Assembly: GCF_036669915.1 (NCBI RefSeq)
Contig: NC_089322.1
Location: 12,171,252-12,235,251 of the forward strand
Direction of reading: 5' to 3'
DNA: 64,000 bases
DNA from: Pocillopora verrucosa
Lineage: Eukaryota > Cnidaria > Anthozoa > Scleractinia > Pocilloporidae
Below are positions 54,251 through 64,000 of the stretch, in pieces. A program made the position numbers and the translations under genes. Below the pieces are notes generated by a model. That model was not told where the DNA came from, ran no database searches, and was given only the letters and a program-made list of their open reading frames with translations. How positions within the stretch are numbered: position 1 is the stretch's first letter; every line of letters begins with the position of its first letter.

Positions 54251-55245
54251 ACATGTGAGCGCTTGGTCAGTGATAAGACCTCTCACATTTTCAGACATTT
54301 CTCAACAATCACACTTTTATATAACCTCATTAATACTGTTAAAAACCTACTTCAACAATGTGCAGTGACAGCTACAACTGGCAAAGCTACGTTTAGCATA
54401 GATGGTTGTACTATCCATTCACCATTAAAACTTCCTGACAGTGCAAAAGGCAACAAATATTTAACTGGGCAAAGCCTCATTAGACTACAAAATATCCTAA
54501 AAGAAGTAAGCTATGTTATAATTGATGAATACTCAATGTTAGGCCAAAAATAGTTTCCTGGGTTGACCAACAGTGCAGGCAACCTACTGGTTTAACAGAT
54601 CAACTCTTTAGTGGAAAGTCAATTATATTAGTCGGTGATCCTAAGCAATTACCTTTGCTAGCAGATAAGCCTCTTTATCACTCTAAGCCCTCCAGTACTC
54701 TACAAGAATAAGGTCATTTAGCCTATTTCAAGGTTAACACTGTTTATAAACTAAATGAAACAGACAGTAAAAGGATCCACCCCAGAACAAGGTACATTAA
54801 AAGATTTATGGAACCAATTGTGCACAAGAAATTGCTAAAAAGATGAGTAAAACCTTCTCTTAATTTGTCAACCATTAATAGCACAAAATATCACTGAGTT
54901 TGAAAATGCAACTAGACTGTATTACAGCAAAGAAGTTGCAAACTACAACTTTCAAAAATTACCTTCTCTCCAACAACCAACAGCAGGGATTAATGCACAA
55001 CACTCAACTGAGGCAGCCAAAAAGATAAGTGCTGATGAAATGTCAGGATTAGAACTTGTCTTCCTTGCAAAAGGGACACATCTTATCCTTACAATGAACT
55101 TGTGGGCAGACATTGGTCTTTGCGATGGTGCAACTGGAACTATAGTTCATTGTGATGACGTTGCTCTTTACCACAAATCCACAAGTGTGGTTGATATCCA
55201 AAATTCCAAAAGAGAAGACCATAACAGCCCTACTTGGAGGTATCA
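54251..55245 (+). pseudogene. PIF1-type helicase fragment (Helentron/Helitron-related)
   Basis: TATTGKATFSIDGCTIHSPL at about 54370-54430, YVIIDEYSMLGQK (Walker B) at 54511-54549, then in other frames ILVGDPKQLPLLADKPLYH near 54630-54680 and the C-terminal block VFLAKGTHLILTMNLWADIG and CDGATGTIVH at 55060-55155. This is the motif order Ia, II, III and beta-hairpin region of PIF1 helicases as carried by animal Helitrons/Helentrons. The Walker A (GGTGKS) is not legible upstream, and stops and shifts occur at 54551, 54711, 54844 and elsewhere. The final LSRV motif is absent. It may be unrelated to the Helentron tail at 0.8-1.3 kb, since both lie on the same strand 53 kb apart. Confidence 0.7.
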
Positions 55246-57112
55246 CTGAAATCGATGTAGAGAAGTTTCATTTGCATTTGCAAGATAAAACACAAAATGC
55301 AACCTTGAGGTGATGAAATCTGACAAATTGCTTCACAAAAGCAAACATCACTATCATAGCTGAAAATGGTGAAAAAGTTGCAATATATTACTGTCCTCAA
55401 ATAGTCACCCAAGAGTTCTTCACAACCATATCCTGCACTTGTGGCAGCACTTTGGACCAGGATGTATCACATATGTCAGCTGATCTTATGGAGGAAAATC
55501 TTCTTAAAGTTACTTAAATGACATAGTTGATGAACACACAAATATCCAATCCACTAATCCCCACAAAAAGATGCAGTTTCAGTGACATTCTAATGAAAGT
55601 TGAACACAGCACCTCCTGATGAGACTTTTTTTGTTTTAGACACAATGTTCAGGAATATTTTTGGATTTTCCACACAATTAAACCATTTACTTTCTTTTTG
55701 CAAAATGTAAAAAATGAACAAAAGGCATACATATTTCTATTTTTTTACTTCTACAATTATTTTGTAATTACCTAAGAGATATCGAAGACCATTAAAGTTG
55801 TAAAACAAAACAAAGCAGCATCAAACAAGATTCTTATTGCTGAGACTGTTGTTTTTTGTTTAGAAACTTATTCTTCAGGAAATTTTCCTGAATTTTTTCA
55901 TGCACACTTGTGTATATTCAAACTATTTTGTTTTTCTATCTATGGTACATTTGTAACATGCTTGAATTAACATTGTTTATCTTGTTGATATCTTTTTGTT
56001 GTTTGTTTCTGTAGGAGACCCTGCATACAATTCTTCAAATGAGCAATGACACTTTGGTTGATTCTAGAATAAACCCATTTTAGCTGTTAGTTTCATTATT
56101 GTTCTTTCTGACACGCATTTTATTTTGAATTCAGTTCAATGTCCTTTTTTTGTAACATCATTCTGCTACTACAACCCCATTGATTAAAAATTACAGTTTT
56201 TTATGTAATACTGAAACCCATAGCTCTCCACTACAAGCTAACATGAATTCAAGAAATTCACAACATTCCCCCATTTTTCCTCACCTGGAAGAATCAAGAT
56301 TGTTGTGTCTTAGAAGGCTTTTAAATGCATTAATACAGTTACTTTCAGTTTCAAATGTTAAAGAGAAATTAGTACTCAGAATAATTCTACAGAGTACCTA
56401 AACATCTACCACCACATAACTCAGTGGGCAAGACCAGTTCTGCCTGATGATTTCAATTATTTAATTAAGAGCAGTGGCCACACATAGTCCTTGCCTACCT
56501 ATGGACTTCCAGGAATTAAACAATATTGAAACTAAGCTTTTCACATCTCTAAATATCTTTTGTTACCAGAAGTTGGAAACCATAGTGTGAGCCCTCAATG
56601 AAAGATTGGAAAACATAAGATAAAGAAGATTGAAACACAGCTAACATGATTAACAAGTGAAGAATTCTTCACAGGAATTTTTAGTTCAATAATAGTCTTC
56701 TCCGTAACTGTGACTGTTATTTTATCTTTCATTTATATGTCATTTTATCATATCAAATTTTAACTCTTTCTCATTTAATATCTTTAATCTGGATTAATAC
56801 CACATACCTGATTGTAGTTTTTCTATCTTAGTATTCTTGTAATTTATTCTTTTACCTTATGGCATACTACCACAAAGCAATAGCAGGTTTACCACTACCA
56901 GCAAAAAAAAAACCTTTAACATGAAAGTGTCAGGAGCCCATCAGCACAGAGCCTGCACCTTCCATACTGATCCTTTGAGTCAACCCTCCCCCTTTTTTAT
57001 CATTAGCGGGGGTCTTGGATTCCCAGGTATTCTTTGGAATGCCCAATCAGAACATAGCTGATTATCTTATGTCACACACCACTGATCACAGCTATCAGGG
57101 GCACACAGCAAT
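55246..57112. other. No gene recognised
   Basis: A+T-rich; may include the decayed downstream part of the helicase up to about 55520. The frame at 56180-56401 shows no motif. Confidence 0.45.
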
Positions 57113-57433
57113 ATGATTGCAGTGATAGCAGAGCACAGGGAAAATTCATCAAATGAAGAAAGTGAAAGTTCTGATTGTTACAATGTCTCTTCATCTGAAT
57201 TAAGCACATCCTCCAAAATTAGTGGTGAGGAAGAAAGCATATCAAACCAGGTTAAAGTGAAAGGTGATGTGTCCACCACAAAGAACTCACAACCGGGAAG
57301 GAGGCAAAAGAAAGATACATCTTTAAATGCTAAAGATATGGAAGACATCAAAACCTGGATTTTCACAGTAGCAGAAGTCAAGAAAGTCAAAGAACAGCTC
57401 TGGTTGATTCTGATAGGGGGATGCACAAATTAA
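57113..57433 (+). CDS. Unrecognised Ser/Glu-rich frame (106 aa)
   Basis: An acidic Ser-rich first half (SSNEESESSDCYNVSSSELS) followed by a basic patch (GRRQKKD). Composition and length suggest a disordered N-terminal exon, but there is no domain, repeat or neighbour that supports a function. A further frame at 57480-57689 may belong to the same gene. I do not recognise either. Confidence 0.2.
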   Translation: MIAVIAEHRENSSNEESESSDCYNVSSSELSTSSKISGEEESISNQVKVKGDVSTTKNSQPGRRQKKDTSLNAKDMEDIKTWIFTVAEVKKVKEQLWLILIGGCTN

Positions 57434-57689
57434 AGGTTATCGTAAATGTTTTCTGGAACATCTGTTATTCAAAGCAGAAGTGAACAATTTTCAGTTGCTG
57501 GTGAGTGGGTTTTGCCACAAGTTTTCTACTCTAGCAATTGAAGCATTCAAGAGCAATCTTCACACTTACAGGAAAGCACCTTTTTTCGGTTGCATGGATG
57601 AAGTTTCTGTCCAACATACTTCCTGGAAAAACAATGCAAGAGCAAATGATCATGGAGAGGGTATTGAGGAATTTGAATCAGCAGTCTGA

Positions 57690-58497
57690 TTCATGCTCAG
57701 TTCACAGCGTTCTAAGTGAAATACATTAAAGTGCAAGGAATCAAATCTAGCTTTCAAGAGAAATCAATCCCCCATCTAAGTTTAAGGTTTGATCTCTGTA
57801 ACCTTTCTCTGAATATTTGTTTTGGGTTAAACTCTTCCTGTCAATTAGTTTTCCTAATACAGCTGAGTAAGTAAAGACAGACAAATTCCCTCCACTTATG
57901 TGCTTAAGTGCACTGAAAATTTCCTCCAATGCACTGCCATCGATCCTTAATGGACTGATGAAATATCTCCCATCTGGCAACACACTGATAACAAAACCAC
58001 TCACAGCGTAAGAGAAAGCAATGACCGACAACTTGAGGGAGATTCCAGGTCTATGAAAAATAACAGTGACACAATAATTCAGTATGGCACAGTAGCAGGC
58101 AAGGTTTCTGTTAGAACCAAGACGCCAGGACCTTTACTCAGCTATTTGAATGTTTGTTGCAGCTATTTCACTTGATGTTTTACTATTAAGTTTTAAAATT
58201 GAGCTGACATGCATTAAGTATTTTAACTTTATTTCCTATATATCAAAACAAAATTGTTATTTATTTCATTGTGGTTAGGTATTCAGTCTTGCCACATAAT
58301 CTTTAATGATTATCTTCTTTCAAATTCCTGGTTGCTCTTCAACAAAACAAATAAATTCTAAAGTTTGTCCTACTGGTTTGATGTAAACAATGTGAGGTGA
58401 AGCAAAACCATAGTCTACTTTAACTTGTTTATCACTTTATGAATATGATATAAACATGCTTTGAGTTTTAAGTGTAGTTTTAATAAAATTACAGGCA
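57690..58497. other. No gene recognised
   Basis: A+T-rich. The minus frame at 57747-58031 lacks motifs. Confidence 0.4.
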
Positions 58498-59336
58498 GAC
58501 AGTGAAAAGAACTTTTGCTCCAAGTGCAGATAAGACCTCTCCAGCAAGCGCTTTGTCTGTTTCAACCACTGAAGAACCTTCCAATGAAACCTCCTCAAAT
58601 CTTAAGCTCAATCACAGTGTTTCCAGGCCACAAGTGATTGCTGAGGATTCATCCCTTCTTCCCATAGCCCATTCTTCATCTACTTCTTCCAGCAAGCCAA
58701 CTTCAACAAAGCCGCCTGTTTAGAGCGATGTCAGCACTATGTGTGAACTGATATATGGTTTATTTCCTGGAGGTGAAATTGTGCATAGTTTCTACCACTG
58801 CTCTGAAAGTGAATGTAACTAAAAGAAGGAGAAGGGGATGAAAAAATTTGACCATGCATGGATCTTTAAACACAATTTAACTTAGGATACAACAAGACGA
58901 CCATGGTGGTTGCTTTTTGTCCAAGAAAAGGGAATGTACTATTTGCTCTGCCGACTTCACCATGCCAGGAGTAAGCATAGTAAGAGCTCATTGTAAGGTA
59001 TGTACCCTGCTGTACAATTCCAAACCTCAGTGCTTATGGAACACTGTAATGGACAGAAAAACTAAAATTCCACTGTAGCAGAAATGCTGAAGAGGACCTC
59101 GATTTTCCAAGCAAAACTAAATGAGCACAATCTCCACCAGCATGAAATTCTGTTTAGTGTTTTTATGTTGTTGTACTGGCAAGTTGAGCATTAAGAACCA
59201 GATGATCTCCCTGCAACTTTGGAGATTGACCCATGTTCCTCCCGTGTCCCAAAAGTTGTCAAAGAGCCTAACTTTAATGCATATATGGCCTTAACTGTGA
59301 TGATGTGGACAACATAGAGGACTCTGACAATGAATA
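58498..59336 (+). pseudogene. TTF-type zinc-finger protein fragment (ZNF862/hAT-like)
   Basis: A Ser/Thr-rich exon (58498-58723, after AAAATTACAG) precedes a decayed domain from 58831: MKKFDHAWIFKHNLT, stop, PWWLLFVQEKGMYYLLCRLH, AVQFQTSVLMEHCNGQ, VAEMLKRTSIFQAKLNEHN. The KFDHAW...W-LLF...M-x-CLLC...H layout is that of the TTF-like finger found at the start of ZNF862-like and hAT-derived proteins. An acidic end, YGLNCDDVDNIEDSDNE, closes at 59336. Stops at about 58880, 58995 and 59190 disable it. The hAT nuclease domain is absent, so this may be a short non-autonomous or host-like member. Confidence 0.5.
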
Positions 59337-60966
59337 AAACTATTTTTGTGAATAAATCTTTAGATAATTTCTTGCAGCATTTCGAAGCTTTTACGTATAC
59401 AAATACAATTATTAGAAGTGTAATACAGTGAAAAAATTGAATGATAATGATTATGTAATGATTTTAATCAAGTTTTCAGAATGAGTTAAATCAGTTCAAG
59501 TAGATTGCTTGAATAAAAATGGACAGATTGTAGTGAATTTAATTGAAAAAGAAAATATCAAAACCAAATACGCACAGAGTAACACCAGTCTGAGGAATGT
59601 AATATGGAGTGTTTAAACGCTGTGAAATATTCCAACATACGAGGGTGAGAAATTGAGAGATGATGCTGTTACAAAGCACACATTGTTTTATAAGCTTGTT
59701 TGCCTTAATAAGACTGATTTCAGACAAGTTCTGAAGGGAAAACATTGAATATTGAATCATCTATACTTTCACTAGGCACAAAATGATGCAAGAGTACATG
59801 CTTGCTGTAGCATTTTCTTCCCTGTTTGATCAGACAAAAGGTGCAAAGATTTCAGTACAGTAAAAAATTAGTCACAAAAATGTCTTCGTTTCTTAGCTTT
59901 AGATTTCTTAAGAACCCTTTAAAAATTTCCTAGACAGCCTCAAACATCTCAAAACTTAATCTGAGCTCAATCCTCAAAGTTTACAAAAATTAAGAACTGG
60001 TTTAGAAGGACTATGTACTCACTTGTACACTTGTCTGATAAAATATCTCTATGGGATGAATAAGCCACAATCTTCAGTAGATTTTGTCACATAATACAGT
60101 ACTGCTCACATATACATTGACCAAAAAACATGAATTAAACACACAAAAAATTGCATGCAATTGTGAATAAAAAAAAAATTGTGTGCATCAAAAAATCACA
60201 CGTGCGCTCACAACTTTGAGACATCAGCCTCATTAGTACGTATGAGGTAGTCCTCTTGTTTTTCTATCGTTGGCGGTTTATGTTTTAAAGAATAGGATTC
60301 AATTCAATAGCACTAAAATACTACACGGCTACCAATGACAAGCAAACTTATTGTTTGCAATCGCCATTTGAACCGACCTTCTCAATATGCTATTACCAAT
60401 GTGACTTCATAATCGGAATATATAAATGATTTACTATTTTCCAATGGAATTCATTTATCAAAATAGCTATTTCCCACTTCATATATAAAAACATCCATCA
60501 CAACAGCTTGGGAATTTGTTCAAAATAAATTCATTCTCAGTGTATCGTAATTCAGTAGAATCAGCTAAGGCACCCCTTTGTAACCAGTTGTCGCATCCAG
60601 AATGCAAACCCACGCACAAATGCTTATTTCATAGCTTTTGTCATCGATGAACATGCTGTTCTCAAAAACTGGTTCATTCATCTCGCCATTTATACAAAAA
60701 CTAATAAGTGCTACTCATTTATTTTAATGGTGTGGTGTTACAGTATGATTACTTGTCAAGACTACATCTTGCTCTAACTCGTATGCAAATTTTTTATGGG
60801 AAACCAGATTCGCTTTTTGTTTCAATATTTGTCGAATCATCGATCAATGTTCACCAAATTGCTCAAAAAAATGGAACAGAAAAATTAACTGCAGGATACA
60901 TGTAGCTCCAGTTTGTTTAAGACTCACAGGCAAGTGTAATTAGGCAAAACATCAAGATGGCAATAA
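59337..60966. other. No gene recognised
   Basis: A+T-rich. Small purine/pyrimidine hairpins (for example around 60130-60180, TTGCATGCAATTGTG) but no frame of note. Confidence 0.45.
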
Positions 60967-61236
60967 TTGAACTTGTGTAGTCAACTTACTTATCGAACTT
61001 ATGAGTCAATGAACTCAAAGCAGTCAGAAGTGGAAACTCGTGATGATACCCTTCTTTTACTAAGGTCGCAGTCAACATCAGAAAAAAATTTTGTGGTTCA
61101 TCTTATATGCCATTTCTTTTTGCCGCACGAATTGGATGGACAAAATTTTAGGGGGGTTGGAAATAAACTTCTGCTTGATCCACTTAAAATGGAAAGGATA
61201 AGACAGATAATCTTTAAATTTTTTCCATTAACATGA
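60967..61236 (+). CDS. BEN-domain-like exon
   Basis: The frame ends FVVHLICHFFLPHELDGQNF, then GVGNKLLLDPLKMERIRQII and a final FP. The helix - LFLP-x-EL-x-G - G-x-x-x-K-x-LDP-x-K-x-x-x-I - FP pattern fits the C-terminal half of BEN domains (DNA-binding/chromatin modules, also carried by some DNA transposons). Only one exon is visible and there is no adjoining coding piece, so it may be an isolated exon or a relic. The start at 60967 is not certain. Confidence 0.45.
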   Translation: MNLCSQLTYRTYESMNSKQSEVETRDDTLLLLRSQSTSEKNFVVHLICHFFLPHELDGQNFRGVGNKLLLDPLKMERIRQIIFKFFPLT

Positions 61237-61677
61237 ACACAACAAGAACAGTAACATGCTTTTTTTTATAAATTATCTAACATGTCCTATTACCACAAAC
61301 ACATGAACAAAACAACATTCTCAGAGAGGATACTGTACTGCTTCTAATTTGGCTCAACATTTGTCATCACTAGAGTTTGTTTTATCATTTTCTTTTGCTT
61401 CCAAAGATGGTGTTGTCCCCCAGTGCAAGCATTCTACCAACTTTTCCTTACCTAATGCTGGCAATCTATTGTTTTGCAATTTTTCCATGAGAGAAGTACA
61501 TCCAGTGATTTCTTTTTCCTGAAAAGCAGGAGCTGGACAGACGTGAATCTGACAGATATGTCAAATTTACAACCTAAGATTTAAAGGAAAACGTCAATTA
61601 AGAAGATTTGATCTCTCTTCTCTAACACGAGTCTTTCAGGTAGAGGGCTGCCAAAATAATCTATTTTACTTAGTAGT
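61237..61677. other. No gene recognised
   Basis: A+T-rich, no features. Confidence 0.4.
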
Positions 61678-61968
61678 CAAATGTTGAAGATAAATGATTT
61701 GTACCGCGGGATGCTGTATGACGATCAACACTGAGGATATACGTGTACGTCCACATGTACGCTAAATCTCCAAGTCTAAGAACTGGTCAATTTTTAGATC
61801 CAAATTTAATTTAGCGCAGCAATCAAACGATGAAGATAGAAGATTCATACCGCGGGATGCTGCACGATGATGAACACTCAGGATAGTCAGAATACAACTT
61901 ACTATGGCTTCCAAGTTTACGTTTGGGCTAAATCTCAGAGTCCAATTACTGGTCAATTTGTAGATCCA
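61678..61968 (+). repeat. Imperfect tandem duplication (two units, ~145 bp)
   Basis: Unit 1 (61678-61802) and unit 2 (61824-61968) share TACCGCGGGATGCTG, CACTSAGGATA, GCTAAATCTC and ACTGGTCAATTT-TAGATCC in the same order. Unit 2 has about 20 bp inserted in the middle. Confidence 0.8.
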
Positions 61969-62607
61969 TGTCTGTAGTTAACAAATACTTTGCCGCTTTT
62001 CAGTGCACCCACGACTGACAAATTGAAAATTTGGCAAAGACAAATTTTGTCGAGAGTATATAAGGAGCCAAACAAACTTCCAGCGCGCCCGGGCTTACAC
62101 ACACCCTTTCGCACCTACCGAGAACGAATCTACGCGCGAAATTCCCATGATCAGGAAAATTTTAAAACATAGCTGACACATACTGTTAACTTTGACAAAA
62201 ATTATAGTTTACTTAATCCAAGAAATGTGTGCAAGCATGAGGCTATACGGAAATCTTGCCCGACTAATCACCACTGAGCTATCGATTTCAGCCGAATGAT
62301 AATTTACGTAAACAGTTAAATACAATATCGCTTATGAAAAGGTTACCTGCTCTTCCAACATTTCTGAAGTATAAGCTTAGGCTGCAGTTACATGTGCGAC
62401 CACAGCGACCGTCAAACAGAAGAGTACGTGGCTCAAATGCTGTTAATTCTGGTCCAAGGAGAAACTGAAAATTTGGAGCGTGCGCGGAGTTTTGCGGTGC
62501 GCGCCAGTCGATAACTTGTTTCCAGACTCTACTCCGCCAACCTAGAAGTAAAGGGGTAAGTAGTTTCCAACGAACCTGTGGTGCCGTGTCGGTGGGGTGG
62601 TGTAACA
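61969..62607. other. No gene recognised
   Basis: A 60-residue frame at 61990-62172 is Arg/Lys-rich and could be an exon end, but has no motif. Confidence 0.35.
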
Positions 62608-62754
62608 AGATAATTTGGTTTTATCAACTGAGTTGATAATGTAATTTGGCCACAGACGTTTTGAGCGCTAGCCCTTAACAAGAGCAAACTGTCAGCTTAG
62701 AAATTCTTTACTGTGGCCAATTTACATCAACTCAATTGATAAACCAAATTATCT
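62608..62754. repeat. Short hairpin element (MITE-like) with ~46-bp inverted ends
   Basis: AGATAATTTGGTTTTATCAA at 62608 and its near reverse complement ending at 62754 (TTGATAAACCAAATTATCT) extend inward to TTTGGCCACAG/CTGTGGCCAA. The centre reads ACGTTTTGAGCGCTAGCCCT, a phrase I recall from dispersed invertebrate repeats. Non-coding. Confidence 0.75.
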
Positions 62755-63633
62755 CAGAGCTGAGATGTCGGTTGTCTCAGGAGTCATCCCTTGATTATGA
62801 CTATACCGCAGAATAGGCGCATATTCTTGAGTTTCTCGGGCAAGCGAGAGACGAGAACGAAGCACGAGTCACGCATGAGGGGAGGAAGAGAGCAAACAGC
62901 TTGAGGCTCTTCGAGTTAGGTTACTTCCCACCCTCAGAGGCCGAATCTTTCATTTGACTAAACTGAATTCAAACATTCAACCTAACGTTTCCATAAACAA
63001 ATTTTCTAAAAACTTTAAAAGCACCCGAGCTATTCAGAAGAACGTATTTTCAAATAAAAGTTATTAAATCAGGAATGATCTCGGACCTAAGAGAATCCCT
63101 TAGGGGAGTTTTCGCGGCAACCGCCCATCATGATGTTGGGGCTCGTTTTTCATGTTATTTCCATATTTTATTTACATCGCGCACTTGACAAAATTCACAC
63201 GTGGGGCTCTTTGCTTATGGAAAAATCTTTGCTCAGGAAAGATCAAAGGTGGAAGAAAGTCCTCGGTAAAAAAAAAAGGCCATTGAAGAAAGAGGGAAAA
63301 AAGAAAGAGTACCATTCTGTCCAGAAAAGAAATTCCTTTGTGAAAGCGACTGGTACTGTTGGAGCTCCACACTGGCGTCAGATTTCGAACAGAGAAGTCG
63401 CCGTCAGACCAAAATTTGCCATATAATGTATTTTCCGCTGGTATTCGAAGTAATTAGGCGTACTTGTTTCGCTTTGACACCTGGCACTCCCTTTATTGTG
63501 CTTTCTACGCTGTTATTGGTCGGCTTCTAGTACTTATACTCTCTACTGTTCACTGTTCACCATTCACGTTTGCGGTTTCCTACTTCACAATTTTACATCT
63601 TTTCGCGAGTGTTTTTTCAAGCGTGTGCTTCTA
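62755..63633. other. No firm gene
   Basis: A plus frame at 63130-63426 is strongly Lys/Arg-rich (GKKKRPLKKEGKKKEY) without a domain. The 63430-63630 stretch may be the leader or terminal repeat of the next element, but no repeat partner is in the window. Confidence 0.35.
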
Positions 63634-64000
63634 ATGTCCAGCGAACAGGAGCAAACCGAAGGTTCTTCCCGCTCAACAGATACGACCCAACCGGTTCATG
63701 GTGGTGGCAACTCGGCATCTGTCGACCAGGTTTTCTGAATGTTTAAAGATTACCTGGAGAAGAAATTGGAGGTTAAAACCAAGCAGATCGAGCAAAATAG
63801 ACAAAGAAGTCGTGCAATTGAAATACAAGGGCAACCAGAAGCAGTACGAGCTCAATGCAGAATTGGATTCTATCACTGAAAGCTTAGAAACCGAGTCAGA
63901 GCGCGGCGAACCAAATTTGCCGCTGATTAAGAAGTATTCTCAAGAGGCCAGGGAGCTTATTCGCAAACGGCAAAAGCTAATAAAAATTGCCGACAAGAGC
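63634..64000 (+). pseudogene. ORF1/gag-like gene of a retroelement, 5' part, running off the window
   Basis: The Met at 63634 opens MSSEQEQTEGSSRSTDTTQP, then a TGA at 63736-63738. In the same frame KDYLEKKLEVKTKQIEQ follows, then after a 1-bp shift KEVVQLKYKGNQKQYELNAE and IKKYSQEARELIRKRQKLIK up to the window end. A low-complexity start followed by a charged coiled coil resembles gag-like ORF1 proteins of cnidarian tyrosine-recombinase (DIRS/Ngaro) elements. That recollection is not certain, and no recombinase is in view. One stop and one shift in 120 codons suggest a dead copy. Confidence 0.35.

Overview
The window is eukaryotic nuclear DNA, most probably from a cnidarian such as a stony coral or sea anemone. 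It is about 60-65% A+T by eye, its gene pieces are separated by GT-AG introns, and it is packed with animal transposon families of kinds I associate with coral genomes. I could not run a search, so the organism is an inference. I found no confidently identifiable single-copy host gene. The window is essentially a dated record of mobile-element insertions, most of them broken.

Layout, left to right. 0.8-1.3 kb: tail of a Helentron-type helicase joined to an endonuclease. 1.85-3.95 kb: 5'-truncated non-LTR retrotransposon with an open reverse transcriptase frame. 4.26-4.55 kb: a fold-back (MITE-like) element. 7.27-8.05 kb: an unrecognised Cys-rich/coiled-coil gene, broken by two frameshifts and followed 31 nt after its stop by a histone-mRNA-type 3' stem-loop. 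8.2-8.35 kb: a palindromic minisatellite. 9.6-10.05 kb: a 20-bp repeat with a 120-bp higher-order period. 10.67-20.35 kb: an old BEL/Pao retrotransposon, split by a young and apparently complete Gypsy element (11030-15666; 144-bp LTRs differing at one base; 5-bp target duplication CAAGC). 20.7-22.8 kb: non-LTR and SAP-like fragments. 24.1-25.5 kb: a rearranged RPA-like OB-fold/zinc-ribbon gene.

27.2-29.6 kb: a multi-exon DUF7869-type gene, enclosed by a pair of ~130-bp inverted repeats. 32.3-36.5 kb: a second BEL/Pao pol with a 3' LTR. 36.6-39.2 kb: a multi-exon DUF6589-type gene. 40.38-40.55 kb: a solo LTR with target duplication ATGAC. 40.77-43.15 kb: a second non-LTR retrotransposon (742-residue open frame). 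43.3-47.4 kb: a THAP-DDE transposase facing a SWIM-YqaJ nuclease gene, the gene pair expected of an ISL2EU transposon. 47.4-49.6 kb: Harbinger-like remains. 53.3-54.3 kb: pogo/Tigger-like remains. 54.3-55.2 kb: a PIF1-type helicase fragment. 58.5-59.3 kb: a TTF/ZNF862-like (hAT-related) fragment. 61.0-61.2 kb: a BEN-like exon. 63.6 kb to the end: the start of a retroelement ORF1-like gene.

How the parts relate. Only the Gypsy element (1367-residue Gag-Pol, LTRs, primer site and polypurine tract) looks capable of activity. The THAP transposase is next closest, with a single internal stop. The rest decayed by point stops, 1-bp indels, truncation and later insertion. The items that known families do not explain are the stem-loop gene at 7.3-8.1 kb and the two tandem-repeat arrays next to it.
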